Positions 24,005 through 33,356 of a stretch of DNA of 64,000 nucleotides are shown here, in pieces. Under the pieces are notes generated by a model. The model did not search any database. It was not told where the DNA came from and saw only the letters and a program-made list of their open reading frames with translations. Numbering within the stretch: the first letter of the stretch is position 1; each line of letters begins with the position of its first letter. The position numbers were made by a program, and so were the translations under genes. This stretch comes from Clostridia bacterium (GTDB taxonomy: Bacteria; Bacillota; Clostridia; Christensenellales; Borkfalkiaceae), in contig JAFTHW010000010.1 in the NCBI GenBank assembly GCA_017457225.1, positions 16,348 through 80,347 of the forward strand, read 5' to 3'.

Positions 24005-25339
24005 ATGAGCATTCAACTTTCCGATCATTTTTCCTATAAAAAACTACTGAAATTCACGTTGCCGTCTATTTTGATGATGGTATTCACTTCCGTGTACGGG
24101 ATCGTAGACGGGCTTTTCGTATCCAATTTTGCAGGGGATATTCCGTTCAAGGCAATCAACCTCATCTATCCTTATATTATGATCGTCACCACCGTCGGGT
24201 TTATGTTCGGCTCGGGCGGGACGGCGCTCGTCGCCAATACCTACGGCGAGGGGGATAAAGAACGCGCCAACCGATACTTTTCTCTGTTTGTATACGTGGC
24301 GTTTGCGCTCGGCGTGATCCTCGCCGTCGTTTCCTTTTTCCTAATGCGCCCGATCGGAGCCTTACTCGGCGCGGAGGGCGAGATTCTTGATTGTTGCGTA
24401 TTGTACGGACGGGTATTGATGTGCTCCCTACCGTTTGCCATTCTGCAATACTTATTCCAAAGCTTTTGCGTAGCCGCCGAAAAACCCCGATTCGGACTCG
24501 GAGTCATCGTTGCGGCGGGCTGTACGAATATGGCGCTCGACGCCGTTCTCGTCATTTTATTGCCGCAGGGGTTGAAACTTATGGGAGCAGCTATTGCCAC
24601 GGCGATCAGTCAGACCATTGGCGGTTGCATTCCCCTCGTCTATTTCTTCTGCAAAAACAGCAGTTTTCTTCGGCTCGGAAAAACCAAGTTCGACGGAAAG
24701 GCGATCTGGAAAGCTTGCGCAAACGGCTCATCGGAGTTTATGAGCAACGTTTCTATGAGCCTTGTCGGAATGTTATACAATCTTCAGCTTTTAAAGTACG
24801 CAGGCGACGACGGCGTTGCGGCGTACGGCGTAATGATGTACGTGAGTATGATCTTCTCCACCATCTTTATCGGGTACTCCATCGGCGTTTCCCCCATCAT
24901 CAGTTACCACGACGGCGCAGGCAATCACGAAGAGAAAAAGGGAATTCTAAAAAAGAGCCTCTTGATTTTGTTGATTGACAGCATTTTGATGCTGATCTTC
25001 TCCGAATTACTCTCCACTCCCCTATCCAAACTCTTCGTCGGTTACAGCGAAACGTTGACGAATATGACCGTGCGCGGACTCCGAATTTTCTCCGTGTCTT
25101 TTCTGTTTATGGGCTTCGCCATATTCTTCTCTTCCTTTTTTACGGCGCTCAACGACGGACTCACCTCGGCGATCATTTCTTTCTTAAGAACACTCGTATT
25201 TCAATTAGGAGCCGTCTTGCTCCTGCCTCTTCTTTGGGATCTCAACGGCGTGTGGATTTCCGTCGTCGTTGCGGAAGTGATGGCGGTCGTCTTTTCCGTA
25301 TTCTTCCTCGTGTTGAAACGGAAAAAATTTCATTATTAA
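24005..25339 (+). CDS. MATE family efflux transporter
   Basis: The 444-residue membrane protein has about twelve helices in two matching halves; the second begins near LSTPLSKLFVGYSE after the cytoplasmic break at about 235. Family features include PSILMMVFTSVYGIVDGLFVS in helix 1 and FQSFCVAAEKPRFGLGVIVAAGCTNM at helices 4-5. It should export cationic or amphipathic compounds with an ion gradient. Substrate cannot be predicted. It is a single gene with its own promoter. Confidence 0.92.
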   Translation: MSIQLSDHFSYKKLLKFTLPSILMMVFTSVYGIVDGLFVSNFAGDIPFKAINLIYPYIMIVTTVGFMFGSGGTALVANTYGEGDKERANRYFSLFVYVAFALGVILAVVSFFLMRPIGALLGAEGEILDCCVLYGRVLMCSLPFAILQYLFQSFCVAAEKPRFGLGVIVAAGCTNMALDAVLVILLPQGLKLMGAAIATAISQTIGGCIPLVYFFCKNSSFLRLGKTKFDGKAIWKACANGSSEFMSNVSMSLVGMLYNLQLLKYAGDDGVAAYGVMMYVSMIFSTIFIGYSIGVSPIISYHDGAGNHEEKKGILKKSLLILLIDSILMLIFSELLSTPLSKLFVGYSETLTNMTVRGLRIFSVSFLFMGFAIFFSSFFTALNDGLTSAIISFLRTLVFQLGAVLLLPLLWDLNGVWISVVVAEVMAVVFSVFFLVLKRKKFHY

Positions 25340-25363
25340 GCTAAAAAACCGTATAGAAAAAGC

Positions 25364-25394
25364 GTATGAGGTCTGCATTTCGCAGACCTCATAC
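25364..25394 (+). other. 13-bp hairpin after the MATE gene
   Basis: GTATGAGGTCTGC and its exact complement enclose ATTTC. No T-run follows, so it may be an mRNA end-protecting structure or a Rho-type stop rather than an intrinsic terminator. Confidence 0.55.
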
Positions 25395-25529
25395 TAAGTG
25401 AGAGAATATGAAAAAAGTTTTGTATAGTCGTTTTTGTCATTTCTCTGTAAATTTTATTCGCGTTTATTGTATGCCTGAATTGTGAAAACTATATGATAGG
25501 ATTGTGATAGTATAATGAAAACGATAGGT

Positions 25530-27086
25530 TTATGCGTTTAAAAACGCTAAAAATACGCCGTCGGCAACGCGAAGCCCGTCTGCCGCAGAGGAAGTGATTC
25601 CGCCTGCGTAACCTGCGCCCTCGCCGCAGGGGTACAAGCCTTTGACGTTGACCGATTGCATATCTTCCCCGCGCTCGATGCGCACGGGAGAGCTGGTACG
25701 TGTTTCCACGGCCGTTAAGACGGCTTCGGGATTTGCGAAGCCTTTCAAGCGACGATCCATATCCGTTAACGCGGATTTTAACGCGGTGACGATAGGCGGA
25801 GGCAAGACGCTCCGAAGATCGGCAAACGACGTTCCCGCCGCGTATGTGGGCGTGACTTCGCCAAAACAGGAGCTTTCCCGATCCCGCAAAAAATCTCCGA
25901 CAAGTTGTACGGGCGCGGCGTATGAAGCGCCGCCGGCGAGGTACGCCGCGCGTTCCAATTTTTGTTGAAAACGCATACCTGCCAGGGGGGAATCGTCTAA
26001 AAAGTCCGCTCTCGTGACTTGCGTGATCAACGCGCTGTTGGCGTTCATTCCGTCGCGCGCATAGTTGCTCATACCGTTCGTGACCACGCCGCTCTCTTCA
26101 CTCGCCGCAGGCATTACGTAACCGCCCGGACACATACAGAAAGTAAACGACGCGCGTTCTTCGCCGCGGGATACGAGTTTGTATTCCGCCGCAGGCAACT
26201 TTTTATACGCTTCGCCGTATTGCGAAAGTCCGATTTTGCTTTGTAAATGCTCGATCCGAACCCCCACCGCGAAATCTTTTTGGCGCATACTTACTCCGCG
26301 CGAGAGCAGAGTTTGGAACGTATCCCGCGCGCTGTGTCCGACGGCAAGCACGAGCGCCGATACGGGCAACGTTTGCTCCTCGCCTGTTTTTAAGTCGGTG
26401 ATCACGGCAGCCGTTACCGCTCCGTCTTTCACGACGAGATCGGTGAGTTTTGTGGAAAAGCGCACTTCGCCGCCCTCGCGGAAAATGTATTCTCGCATAT
26501 TTTTGACGACGGTTTTTAATTTATCGCTTCCCACGTGGGGTTTAGAGAGCCATAAGATCTCTTCGGGCGCGCCGAATTTGACAAACGTTTTCAACACTTC
26601 GAGATTCAGAGGGCTGTGCGTTTGCGTGTTCAGTTTTCCATCTGAAAACGTGCCGGCTCCCCCCTCGCCGAACTGTACGTTGCTGTCCGTATTCAGTCGC
26701 CTCTCGTCTGTGAAAATACGAATACTTTTCTCACGTTCTTCCACCCGTTCGCCGCGCTCGATGACAATCGGGCGAATTCCACGCGCCAACAGGCGCAAGG
26801 CGCAAAATAAACCCGCAGGTCCGCTCCCGACGACGAGAACGGGACTGTGGGGGAATTTTTCTTTGGGTAACGTTTCGATGTTTTCCTCTTTTTTGACCTT
26901 AGGTTGCGCGGAAAACTCGATCGTGTAGACGTAACGGATATTGTTTTTATCCCTTGCGTCCAACGCTTTTTTCTTGATCGCAAAATACGCCGCCTTGCGT
27001 TTCAACGCTTTTTCTGCAATCGCGACGAGTCGAGATTCAGACTCCCCTAAGGCGAGTTTTACGTCGGAGAGGACTTTTATGCTCAT
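25530..27086 (-). CDS. FAD-dependent dehydrogenase, COG2509 type
   Basis: Start 27086 is set by an ATGA overlap with the upstream flavoprotein. The 518-residue protein has an N-terminal domain of about 75 residues (KALKRKAAYFAIKKKALDARD) typical of COG2509. The dinucleotide fold follows with VVGSGPAGLF (85-94) and VIERG, then the family motif DSNVQFGEGGAGTFSDGKL. A late GEGAGYAGGITSSAADGLRVA closes the FAD site. It is cytosolic; substrate is unknown. Confidence 0.88.
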   Translation of the reverse strand: MSIKVLSDVKLALGESESRLVAIAEKALKRKAAYFAIKKKALDARDKNNIRYVYTIEFSAQPKVKKEENIETLPKEKFPHSPVLVVGSGPAGLFCALRLLARGIRPIVIERGERVEEREKSIRIFTDERRLNTDSNVQFGEGGAGTFSDGKLNTQTHSPLNLEVLKTFVKFGAPEEILWLSKPHVGSDKLKTVVKNMREYIFREGGEVRFSTKLTDLVVKDGAVTAAVITDLKTGEEQTLPVSALVLAVGHSARDTFQTLLSRGVSMRQKDFAVGVRIEHLQSKIGLSQYGEAYKKLPAAEYKLVSRGEERASFTFCMCPGGYVMPAASEESGVVTNGMSNYARDGMNANSALITQVTRADFLDDSPLAGMRFQQKLERAAYLAGGASYAAPVQLVGDFLRDRESSCFGEVTPTYAAGTSFADLRSVLPPPIVTALKSALTDMDRRLKGFANPEAVLTAVETRTSSPVRIERGEDMQSVNVKGLYPCGEGAGYAGGITSSAADGLRVADGVFLAFLNA

Positions 27087-28303
27087 ACCTGCCCCTCGCA
27101 TTTTGCGTTAATCGCCGTCGCCACAACGCGCGCGGACGAGTATGCCCACTGCAAATTGTACCCGCCGCATTCGCCGTCCACGTCCAAAATTTCACCTGCG
27201 AAATACAGTCCTTTGATAAGCTTGCTTTCCAGCGTTTGACTCACTTCGTCCATCGAGATCCCGCCTTTGGTGACCTGCGCGTAATCAAACCCCAACGAGC
27301 CTGTCACGGGAAGGGTAAAGGCTTTGATGAGCGATACCGCGCGTTTGATTTCTCCGTCAGCGCGCTTCATAACGGCGCGACCGATCTGGTTATTGACGAT
27401 CCCGAAAAGAAGCTCTTGCGCGGCGATCGACGGGAGCGTTTTTTGCTTGTTTTCAAGCGTAGTTTGCAATTCTTGCGCGGAAAATTCGGGTAAAAAGTCG
27501 ATAGACAGTTCTACGCTTGAAGAATGGATTTTATCCGTAATAAACGGAGAAAGACGGAAGATCGCGTCGCCTGAAAGCCCATAATCGGTGAAAATGACGT
27601 CCCCTTGCACACGCTTGGAAGTCTTGCCTAAACGGACGGTCACGACTGCGCCGTTTACCCGAATCCCCTTGAGCGTTTTAATATGTTGCGTTTCCGTTTT
27701 GATTTGCACGAGGGAGGGATACAACTCCGTCAACGTATGCCCTAATTTTTCCGCTAAGCGGTACGCCGAGCCGTCCGTGCCGAAATTTTTCGCCGCCTTT
27801 CCGCCTGCGCAGAGCGCAACGTTTTCCGAAAAAACCGTATATTCGCCCTCGGGGCTAGATACCGTGAGTTCAAACCCGTCTTTTACTTTTTTTACGTCCG
27901 TGATCTTTTGTGAAAGACGAACGTTCACGCCTTTAAAGTCCAAATAAAAGCGTAACGCGTCCGTCAACGCGGAGGCTTGTCTGCCCGAGGGATAGACTCT
28001 GCCGCGATCGTCCGTGGAAAGGAGCACCCCTAGCTCCTTTAAAAACGCAGCAAACGACGAGTCGTCAAATACCTGTATGCAGGATTTTGCCAAACGGACT
28101 CCGTTTTCGGAGAACGAAAAATAGTCCGAATCCCGCACTCCCGTATTCGTGACATTGCCCTGACCGTTGCCCGTCGCGGAGAGTTTTTTGCCCACTCTGT
28201 CCCCACGCTCGAACACGACCGTTTTGCCTGCGTTTTGTATGAAGGAGGCGAGGATCAGTCCCGATGCGCCGCCGCCGATGATTGCCATTGTAATTTTTTC
28301 CAT
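27083..28303 (-). CDS. HI0933/BaiN-type flavoprotein
   Basis: The 406-residue protein opens with MAIIGGGASGLILAS (FAD fold) and has the family motifs SATGNGQGNVTN, VALCAGG and FDYAQVTKGGISMDEV, ending with GEILDVDGECGGYNLQWAYSSA. Relatives reduce or oxidise varied small molecules, and some act on bile acids. The ATG at 28303 lies only six bases after a strong -10, so the mRNA probably has no leader. It is first in a two-gene flavoprotein operon. Confidence 0.9.
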   Translation of the reverse strand: MEKITMAIIGGGASGLILASFIQNAGKTVVFERGDRVGKKLSATGNGQGNVTNTGVRDSDYFSFSENGVRLAKSCIQVFDDSSFAAFLKELGVLLSTDDRGRVYPSGRQASALTDALRFYLDFKGVNVRLSQKITDVKKVKDGFELTVSSPEGEYTVFSENVALCAGGKAAKNFGTDGSAYRLAEKLGHTLTELYPSLVQIKTETQHIKTLKGIRVNGAVVTVRLGKTSKRVQGDVIFTDYGLSGDAIFRLSPFITDKIHSSSVELSIDFLPEFSAQELQTTLENKQKTLPSIAAQELLFGIVNNQIGRAVMKRADGEIKRAVSLIKAFTLPVTGSLGFDYAQVTKGGISMDEVSQTLESKLIKGLYFAGEILDVDGECGGYNLQWAYSSARVVATAINAKCEGQV

Positions 28304-28309
28304 ACTTAC

Positions 28310-28338
28310 ATTGTACCGCATTTTCTTGACAATGTCAA
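28310..28338 (-). promoter_or_regulatory. Promoter of the flavoprotein operon, leaderless
   Basis: Minus strand: TTGACA (28333-28338), 17 bases, TACAAT (28310-28315), then six bases to the ATG. The -35 lies in a palindrome, TTGACATTGTCAA. Confidence 0.8.
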
Positions 28339-28377
28339 TTTTTTTAAAAAATTGGTTGAAAAAATTTTTAAGCTGTC

Positions 28378-28406
28378 TTGACTTTTTCTCGATTTTATAT
28401 TAAAAT
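28378..28406 (+). promoter_or_regulatory. Promoter of the YegP-repeat protein gene
   Basis: TTGACT (28378-28383), 17 bases, TAAAAT (28401-28406). Confidence 0.75.
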
Positions 28407-28501
28407 ATACATAAGAAATGGTTTCTACGTATTATCACAGGATTTCTCCCATACAATAAATACGGTTTCCGTTCATAAAACATCAAAAAAGGAGTGTCGT
28501 T

Positions 28502-29824
28502 ATGTTTATCAAATCCTTGATCGAATATTTAAAAAATCATCCTACCCTTGCGTACGTGCTGATTTGTTCGCTCGCACTCGTACTCGTAACCGTCGTAGTG
28601 ATTATAGCACTAGCTTGCTCGCGCTCGAAAAAAGCCAAAGCCGCCGCGCTGTTACAAGCGCAGGAAACGGAAAAAGCCTCTGTGGAAAAAGCCGAAGCGG
28701 ATCGCGTTCGCAAAGCCGCGGAACAGGCGAAAAAAGAAGCGGAAGAGAACGCTTTAGCGGAAAAGCTCGCGGCGGGAAAAGCCGCAAAAGAAGCAGAAGA
28801 AAAGGCTTTAGCGGAGAAGCTCGCCGCTGAGAAAGCGAAAAAGGAAGCGGACGAAAAAGCGATCGCGGAGAAGATTGCCGCGGCGGACGTAAAAAAAGAA
28901 TCCGAAAAGAAGTCGCTCAAAAAAGAATCCAACCCGAAATCCCCGAAGAAGAACGAGTACACCCCTGCGAACAAAGGAGAACAAGGTATGTTGCTGGACG
29001 AATTGAAAGATATGGTGGAAGAATCCAACGAGTTGGACGACGAAGCGATCGACGCCGTTGCGAAATACAGCGGTAAGTGGATTATTTGCCGCGTAGTCAC
29101 CGACGAGAAAAACGAAGAAGAAATGTATTTCTTCGAGTTGCACGCTTCCAACGGTGAGAAACTCCTTTCCAGCGAAGAATACACTTCGTATAACGGCGCT
29201 CTGCGCGGAATTGAAACGCATAAGAACAATATTTTGAGAGATAATTTCAAAATTACCCTCTCGAAAAAGGGAGATTATATCTTTAAACTGCTCAGCGGAA
29301 AGAATATGCTCCTTTGTATGGGCGAAAATTATCCCACGAAAACGAGATGTGAAAATGCCATCGAATCGGCGAAACGTTTTGCAAAAACCGCCGTTATCGA
29401 CGAAAATATTCAAGATCACGTCGTCAAACTCCCCGTAGAGGACGACGAAGTGATTCCCCTGCCCGACGGCTATAACGGGAAATGGGTGATCGATAGCAAG
29501 GAAGGCGAAGACGGCGAGAAAGTCTTCTATTTCGAGCTGTTTGCCAACAACGGAGAAAAGCTCCTTTCCAGCGAAGAATACACGACGTATATCGGCGCGG
29601 TCAACGGAATCACGACTCATAAAAACAACATTGACAAGGGCAATTTCCGTATCACGCTCACCAAACGCGGAGATTATATCTACAAGCTTTTGAACGGCAA
29701 CGGACAGCTGCTGTGCCTTGGGGAGCATTATAAGACCAAACGCCGTTGTCAAAACGCTGTGGAATCGGTCAAACGCTTTGCAAAATATTCCCCCGTTCTC
29801 ACCGATCCCGCTCATAAGAAATAA
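28502..29824 (+). CDS. Membrane-anchored coiled-coil protein with two YegP (DUF1508) units
   Basis: The 440-residue protein has one transmembrane helix (17-38), an Ala/Lys/Glu coiled coil (about 41-150) with imperfect repeats (AEKLAAEKAKKEADEKA type), and two copies of a 105-residue unit (190-297 and 326-435). Each unit holds two DUF1508-like modules, FELHASNGEKLLSSEEYT and KGDYIFKLLSGKNMLLCMG. Stand-alone YegP has one such pair, so this is a doubled version on a stalk. Topology is uncertain; an outward stalk is possible. AAAGGAG precedes the ATG. Confidence 0.8.
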   Translation: MFIKSLIEYLKNHPTLAYVLICSLALVLVTVVVIIALACSRSKKAKAAALLQAQETEKASVEKAEADRVRKAAEQAKKEAEENALAEKLAAGKAAKEAEEKALAEKLAAEKAKKEADEKAIAEKIAAADVKKESEKKSLKKESNPKSPKKNEYTPANKGEQGMLLDELKDMVEESNELDDEAIDAVAKYSGKWIICRVVTDEKNEEEMYFFELHASNGEKLLSSEEYTSYNGALRGIETHKNNILRDNFKITLSKKGDYIFKLLSGKNMLLCMGENYPTKTRCENAIESAKRFAKTAVIDENIQDHVVKLPVEDDEVIPLPDGYNGKWVIDSKEGEDGEKVFYFELFANNGEKLLSSEEYTTYIGAVNGITTHKNNIDKGNFRITLTKRGDYIYKLLNGNGQLLCLGEHYKTKRRCQNAVESVKRFAKYSPVLTDPAHKK

Positions 29825-29870
29825 GTTTGTTTCGAGCATAGAAATTGGGATTTTAATGGAATAATTTACA

Positions 29871-29902
29871 AAACTCGACTTTTCACAAGTCGAGTTTTCT
29901 TT
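29871..29902 (+). terminator. Terminator after the YegP-repeat gene
   Basis: An 11-bp stem AAACTCGACTT with loop TTCAC, followed by TCTTTT. Confidence 0.75.
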
Positions 29903-29919
29903 TATCTACATATAACCGC

Positions 29920-29948
29920 TTGAATTATACATATCTTTTTGATATAAT
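29920..29948 (+). promoter_or_regulatory. Promoter of the small lipoprotein gene
   Basis: TTGAAT (29920-29925), 17 bases, TATAAT (29943-29948). Confidence 0.8.
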
Positions 29949-29990
29949 AAACTCAACGATAAATAAGAATTTGTCGACCGGAGACTCCAA

Positions 29991-30470
29991 ATGAAAAAAA
30001 TATTATCCTTATTGTTATGCTGTATTATGATGCTATCTATAGTTTCTTGCTCTGTCAAAGAAAAGAATATTTATTTATCATCAGATGATACCTCTTTAGT
30101 GGAGTGCATCGAGCTATATTCTTTGGATAAGCAATATACAAATGCGGATGTTGCAAATCTTCGAGAAGAAAACGAAGCTTTTGTTATTATCAGTGATAAG
30201 CAAGTTATTTCTAATTTCATTAAAGATCTTTCCTCGTTGATTTTCGGACAGGAAGTTTTATATTTTCCTTTACCTGTCGATTGGGTGTATTTGTATGAAA
30301 GATATGTCGTATCCATTGTCTACAGTAACGGTTATGACATAATCGCCAAAAATAGCCAGTTTTATTATTCGGTTGATGATAAAGGCAACAAAAGATACAA
30401 GCAAGACCACAGTGATTACATCGGCGATATACCGTGGAATGAAATCATTACGAAATATATAGATCCATAA
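29991..30470 (+). CDS. Small hypothetical lipoprotein
   Basis: The 159-residue protein has a signal peptide ending in lipobox SIVSC (Cys 20). The mature part is mixed alpha/beta and unrecognised (DKQVISNFIKDLSSLIFG, RYVVSIVYSNGYDII). It is AT-rich compared with its neighbours, which hints at recent acquisition. It is flanked by its own promoter and terminator. Confidence 0.65.
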   Translation: MKKILSLLLCCIMMLSIVSCSVKEKNIYLSSDDTSLVECIELYSLDKQYTNADVANLREENEAFVIISDKQVISNFIKDLSSLIFGQEVLYFPLPVDWVYLYERYVVSIVYSNGYDIIAKNSQFYYSVDDKGNKRYKQDHSDYIGDIPWNEIITKYIDP

Positions 30471-30556
30471 AATAAAATTCTAATTTATTGAATTGTTTTA
30501 ATTTGTGGAAAATATTTTCAAAAGTATAGCGCACTACAGTCGTGTGTATTGTAAAG

Positions 30557-30593
30557 CAAAAAAGGACAACGAAAATGTTTCGTTATCCTTTTT
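30557..30593. terminator. Bidirectional terminator
   Basis: AAAAGGACAACGAAA pairs with TTTCGTTATCCTTTT (one mismatch), with A- and T-runs on the two sides. It lies between the lipoprotein gene and the convergent DUF2207 gene. Confidence 0.75.
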
Positions 30594-30622
30594 TTACTGT
30601 AGGAAAGAGCTTTTCTACTTTT

Positions 30623-32557
30623 TTAACGGAACCCGCCGCCGCCTCCGCCGTGACCACCGCCGCCGAAGCCGCCAAATCCACCGCCTCCGCCGCTGTAGCC
30701 TGCAAACGAGCCTTTTCCGTTGGGCGCTGCCATCATTCGCACGAACGTCCGCGTCATACAATGGCGCAAAAGCAGATAATCAAATACACTCGACGAACTC
30801 ACGTACCACGTGGGAGGCTCTAACAGAATGTTTGCGAACTTTTCTTCCCACTCCTTTGTGACTCCCAAAACCTGCGCGTAAGGGAGGATTTTATAATACA
30901 GCTCGGGGTTTTCCTCAAGCATAAATTTGATTTTTTCCTCTTCCGTGACGATTATAAAATCTTTAAAGCCCACGATCTCGCCTAAAACTTGAAGGTATTT
31001 TTCGGTGCGTGAAAGCGCTTTCGTCGTAATAAACGTACAGCTGAACGAAACCGCGCACACCACCGCTTTTTCATACCCCGTCATCAGGAAGTTTGCGAAC
31101 AACACGATAAAGACTACCGCAAACAATGCCGCAAGGAGAAGCTCCGCAATCAAAACGCCCGTACGCGCGGATGATTTCCATTTGTAGCGGTAATTCTCCC
31201 GAAGTAGACCGAGGATCAAAATTCCTACGATGGGAATCGCCAAGACGATCCCTAACAAGTAGGTATATCCGCCGCCGATTTTGAAAAATCCCATACAAAA
31301 CGGAACGAGCATCGCAAACAATGCGCCCAATACGCCGCCGCATACGTAACCGACGACGGATTTTTTATCGTACATTTTCATCGGCGGTACTTGCGCGATC
31401 GCCGTTTGAACAGATTCGTAGAAGTTGTTTTCTAAGTCGGAAACTTTTACCGATTCGCCCTTTTTAAAGAGTCCTTTAAAGAGCGTCTTCTCGTACACGG
31501 GTGCATCGGAGGGCAATTCCACCACCTTTCTTATGAGTGTGGGATCGTCCTCATTTTCCATATGAATGATCAGGTAGCCTTTGCGCGCGAAATAGTAGAT
31601 CATAGACGTTACGTCCTCGCCGTCCACCGTTCCGTCTAAAATTTTACCCATCTTCATCGGATCCATATCGTCGGGCGCTTTTACGTTCACAACCGAGATC
31701 AACTCCCGCTTGCTACGGGTCAACATCAACACCGCCACCGAAGCTCCGATCACGAGCGCGCCGAAGAGCGCGATCTTCCACATATCGTCCGTGAAGATCC
31801 GCGTTTTTGCGTAGGAGTCCAGAACTCCTTTCTCGAACGTGAATTGCAACGTTACGCCCTCCGCCATACTCTCGTAATAATACGAGTTGTAGACTTTTTC
31901 AAGGGTATCCACGTGGAAAAAGAGCGTTTTTCCGTCCTCGGAGAGTTCGTACGACAAACTCCCCTGCGAGCCGTACCCACCCCGATACGCTTCGTTGACC
32001 GTTGCGCGCGCAGGGAAATGCAACGTTGCGTTGACGTTGTGGAGCGCTACGGGCCAGCCGTAACCGATCACGTCCAAACGCATTCCGTTCTTCACGTCGT
32101 CCGCGCCGATCTCCATTACGTAGCGAATGGTATACTTCCTTGTTTCCCCTTTCGATACGGGCAAACGACATTCTACGTTTAAGTAAATATCTTCTTCGTC
32201 CGTTAGAACTTCGTAGGAAAAACCGCTCGTTTGATCGCACTCCGCTTCAATATTATAATAGCGATCCCCCTCGAGAGGCAAACTACGCGTAAATACCGAG
32301 CCGTTTTGGTTTGCGCGCATCGTGATCGTTTCTTCCACCACGATTTTTCGGTCGGTTTGTACCGTCATATCCACGTCGTAACACTCGATCGTCATTGGAT
32401 CGGCGTTATATGCAGACGCAGTCAACCCGCACCTGCCTAAGTCCTTTTGCGGAAATTGAAACAAAAGGAAGAAGAACGCCGCCGCCAAAACGGCAAGCAG
32501 CGCGCTTTTCCACGTTTGAATTTTCCGTCGTTTAAAACGAATGGAAACATTCTTCAT
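30623..32557 (-). CDS. DUF2207 membrane protein with Gly-rich tail
   Basis: The 644-residue protein has a signal helix (about 18-36), an external beta domain of the DUF2207 type (53-255, VDMTVQTDRKIVVEETITM), a first transmembrane helix (about 262-282), a cytosolic segment and further helices (about 415-515). A C-terminal tail of Gly, Phe and Ser begins at about 620 (GGFGGFGGGGHGGGGGG). It follows lemA by 12 bases, the standard pairing for this family. A role in envelope stress or protein quality control is only suspected. Confidence 0.88.
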   Translation of the reverse strand: MKNVSIRFKRRKIQTWKSALLAVLAAAFFFLLFQFPQKDLGRCGLTASAYNADPMTIECYDVDMTVQTDRKIVVEETITMRANQNGSVFTRSLPLEGDRYYNIEAECDQTSGFSYEVLTDEEDIYLNVECRLPVSKGETRKYTIRYVMEIGADDVKNGMRLDVIGYGWPVALHNVNATLHFPARATVNEAYRGGYGSQGSLSYELSEDGKTLFFHVDTLEKVYNSYYYESMAEGVTLQFTFEKGVLDSYAKTRIFTDDMWKIALFGALVIGASVAVLMLTRSKRELISVVNVKAPDDMDPMKMGKILDGTVDGEDVTSMIYYFARKGYLIIHMENEDDPTLIRKVVELPSDAPVYEKTLFKGLFKKGESVKVSDLENNFYESVQTAIAQVPPMKMYDKKSVVGYVCGGVLGALFAMLVPFCMGFFKIGGGYTYLLGIVLAIPIVGILILGLLRENYRYKWKSSARTGVLIAELLLAALFAVVFIVLFANFLMTGYEKAVVCAVSFSCTFITTKALSRTEKYLQVLGEIVGFKDFIIVTEEEKIKFMLEENPELYYKILPYAQVLGVTKEWEEKFANILLEPPTWYVSSSSVFDYLLLRHCMTRTFVRMMAAPNGKGSFAGYSGGGGGFGGFGGGGHGGGGGGFR

Positions 32558-32569
32558 CGTAACACCTTT

Positions 32570-33175
32570 TTAAAATTGCACCTTTACGTTCTGTCTTTCC
32601 GCTTCGTTGTCCAGCTCGAAATACGAACGTTTTACGTACTCGCTACCCATACGCTTCCCGACGATGCAAGCAGGGAAAATTTCCAGCTTGGTATTGAACG
32701 TTTTGACGACTCCGTTATAATAACGGCGGGAGCTTTCCAATTCGCCCTCAATGGTTTTGAGTTGGCCTTGCAAGTCCAAAAAGTTCGTGTTCGCGCGAAG
32801 GTCGGGATAGTCTTCCGACACCGCCGTAAAGAGCGTACGCAACGACGAAGAGAGCTGGTTTGCCGCTTTCATTTTTTCTTCGGGCGTACCCGCGCTCATC
32901 GCGGCGCTGCGCGCAGAGATCACGTTTTGCAACGTTTCGCTCTCGTGCTTGGCGTAACCCTTGACCGTTTCTACGAGGTTTGGAATGAGATCAAATCTCT
33001 TCTTCAAGTAAACGTCGATCGTCGCCCACGCTTCTTCTACCCGATTCTTTAACCGTACGAATCCGTTGCGCGTCTTAATCCACCATACAACGACTGCGAT
33101 CGCCAAAACTACGAGCACCGCCGCTACGATAATCGCCACGAGCGTACCTGTTTTGATTAACAAGGAATTTAACAT
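32570..33175 (-). CDS. lemA: LemA family protein
   Basis: The 201-residue protein has an N-terminal transmembrane helix (about 12-32), then the LemA core: NRVEEAWATIDVYLKKRFDLIPNLVETVKGYAKHE and YPDLRANTNFLDLQGQLKTIE, ending in YYNGVVKTFNTKLEIFPACIV. AAAGGAG precedes the ATG, with a 5-bp hairpin (GGGAG/CTCCC) just upstream. It is the first gene of the lemA-DUF2207 operon. Confidence 0.95.
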   Translation of the reverse strand: MLNSLLIKTGTLVAIIVAAVLVVLAIAVVVWWIKTRNGFVRLKNRVEEAWATIDVYLKKRFDLIPNLVETVKGYAKHESETLQNVISARSAAMSAGTPEEKMKAANQLSSSLRTLFTAVSEDYPDLRANTNFLDLQGQLKTIEGELESSRRYYNGVVKTFNTKLEIFPACIVGKRMGSEYVKRSYFELDNEAERQNVKVQF

Positions 33176-33223
33176 CGTTTGTCTCCTTTCGGGAGCGAAA
33201 ACTCCCTATGCATTCTTGACTTT

Positions 33224-33252
33224 ATTATACTATGCGAAAGGAAAAAAGTCAA
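33224..33252 (-). promoter_or_regulatory. Promoter of the lemA operon
   Basis: Minus strand: TTGACT (33247-33252), 17 bases, TATAAT (33224-33229). Confidence 0.85.
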
Positions 33253-33291
33253 TACTCCGCAAAAAATTTTTTATACTTCTTTTTTAACGTG

Positions 33292-33330
33292 AAAAAACGG
33301 ACTTTTCGCTGTATGAAAAATCCGTTTTTC
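33292..33330 (-). terminator. Terminator after the DUF378 gene
   Basis: AAAAACGGA and TCCGTTTTT arms enclose a partly paired loop, with a T-run on the minus strand. Confidence 0.6.
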
Positions 33331-33356
33331 TTTTTTTGCTTACTTTCCGAAACGCG

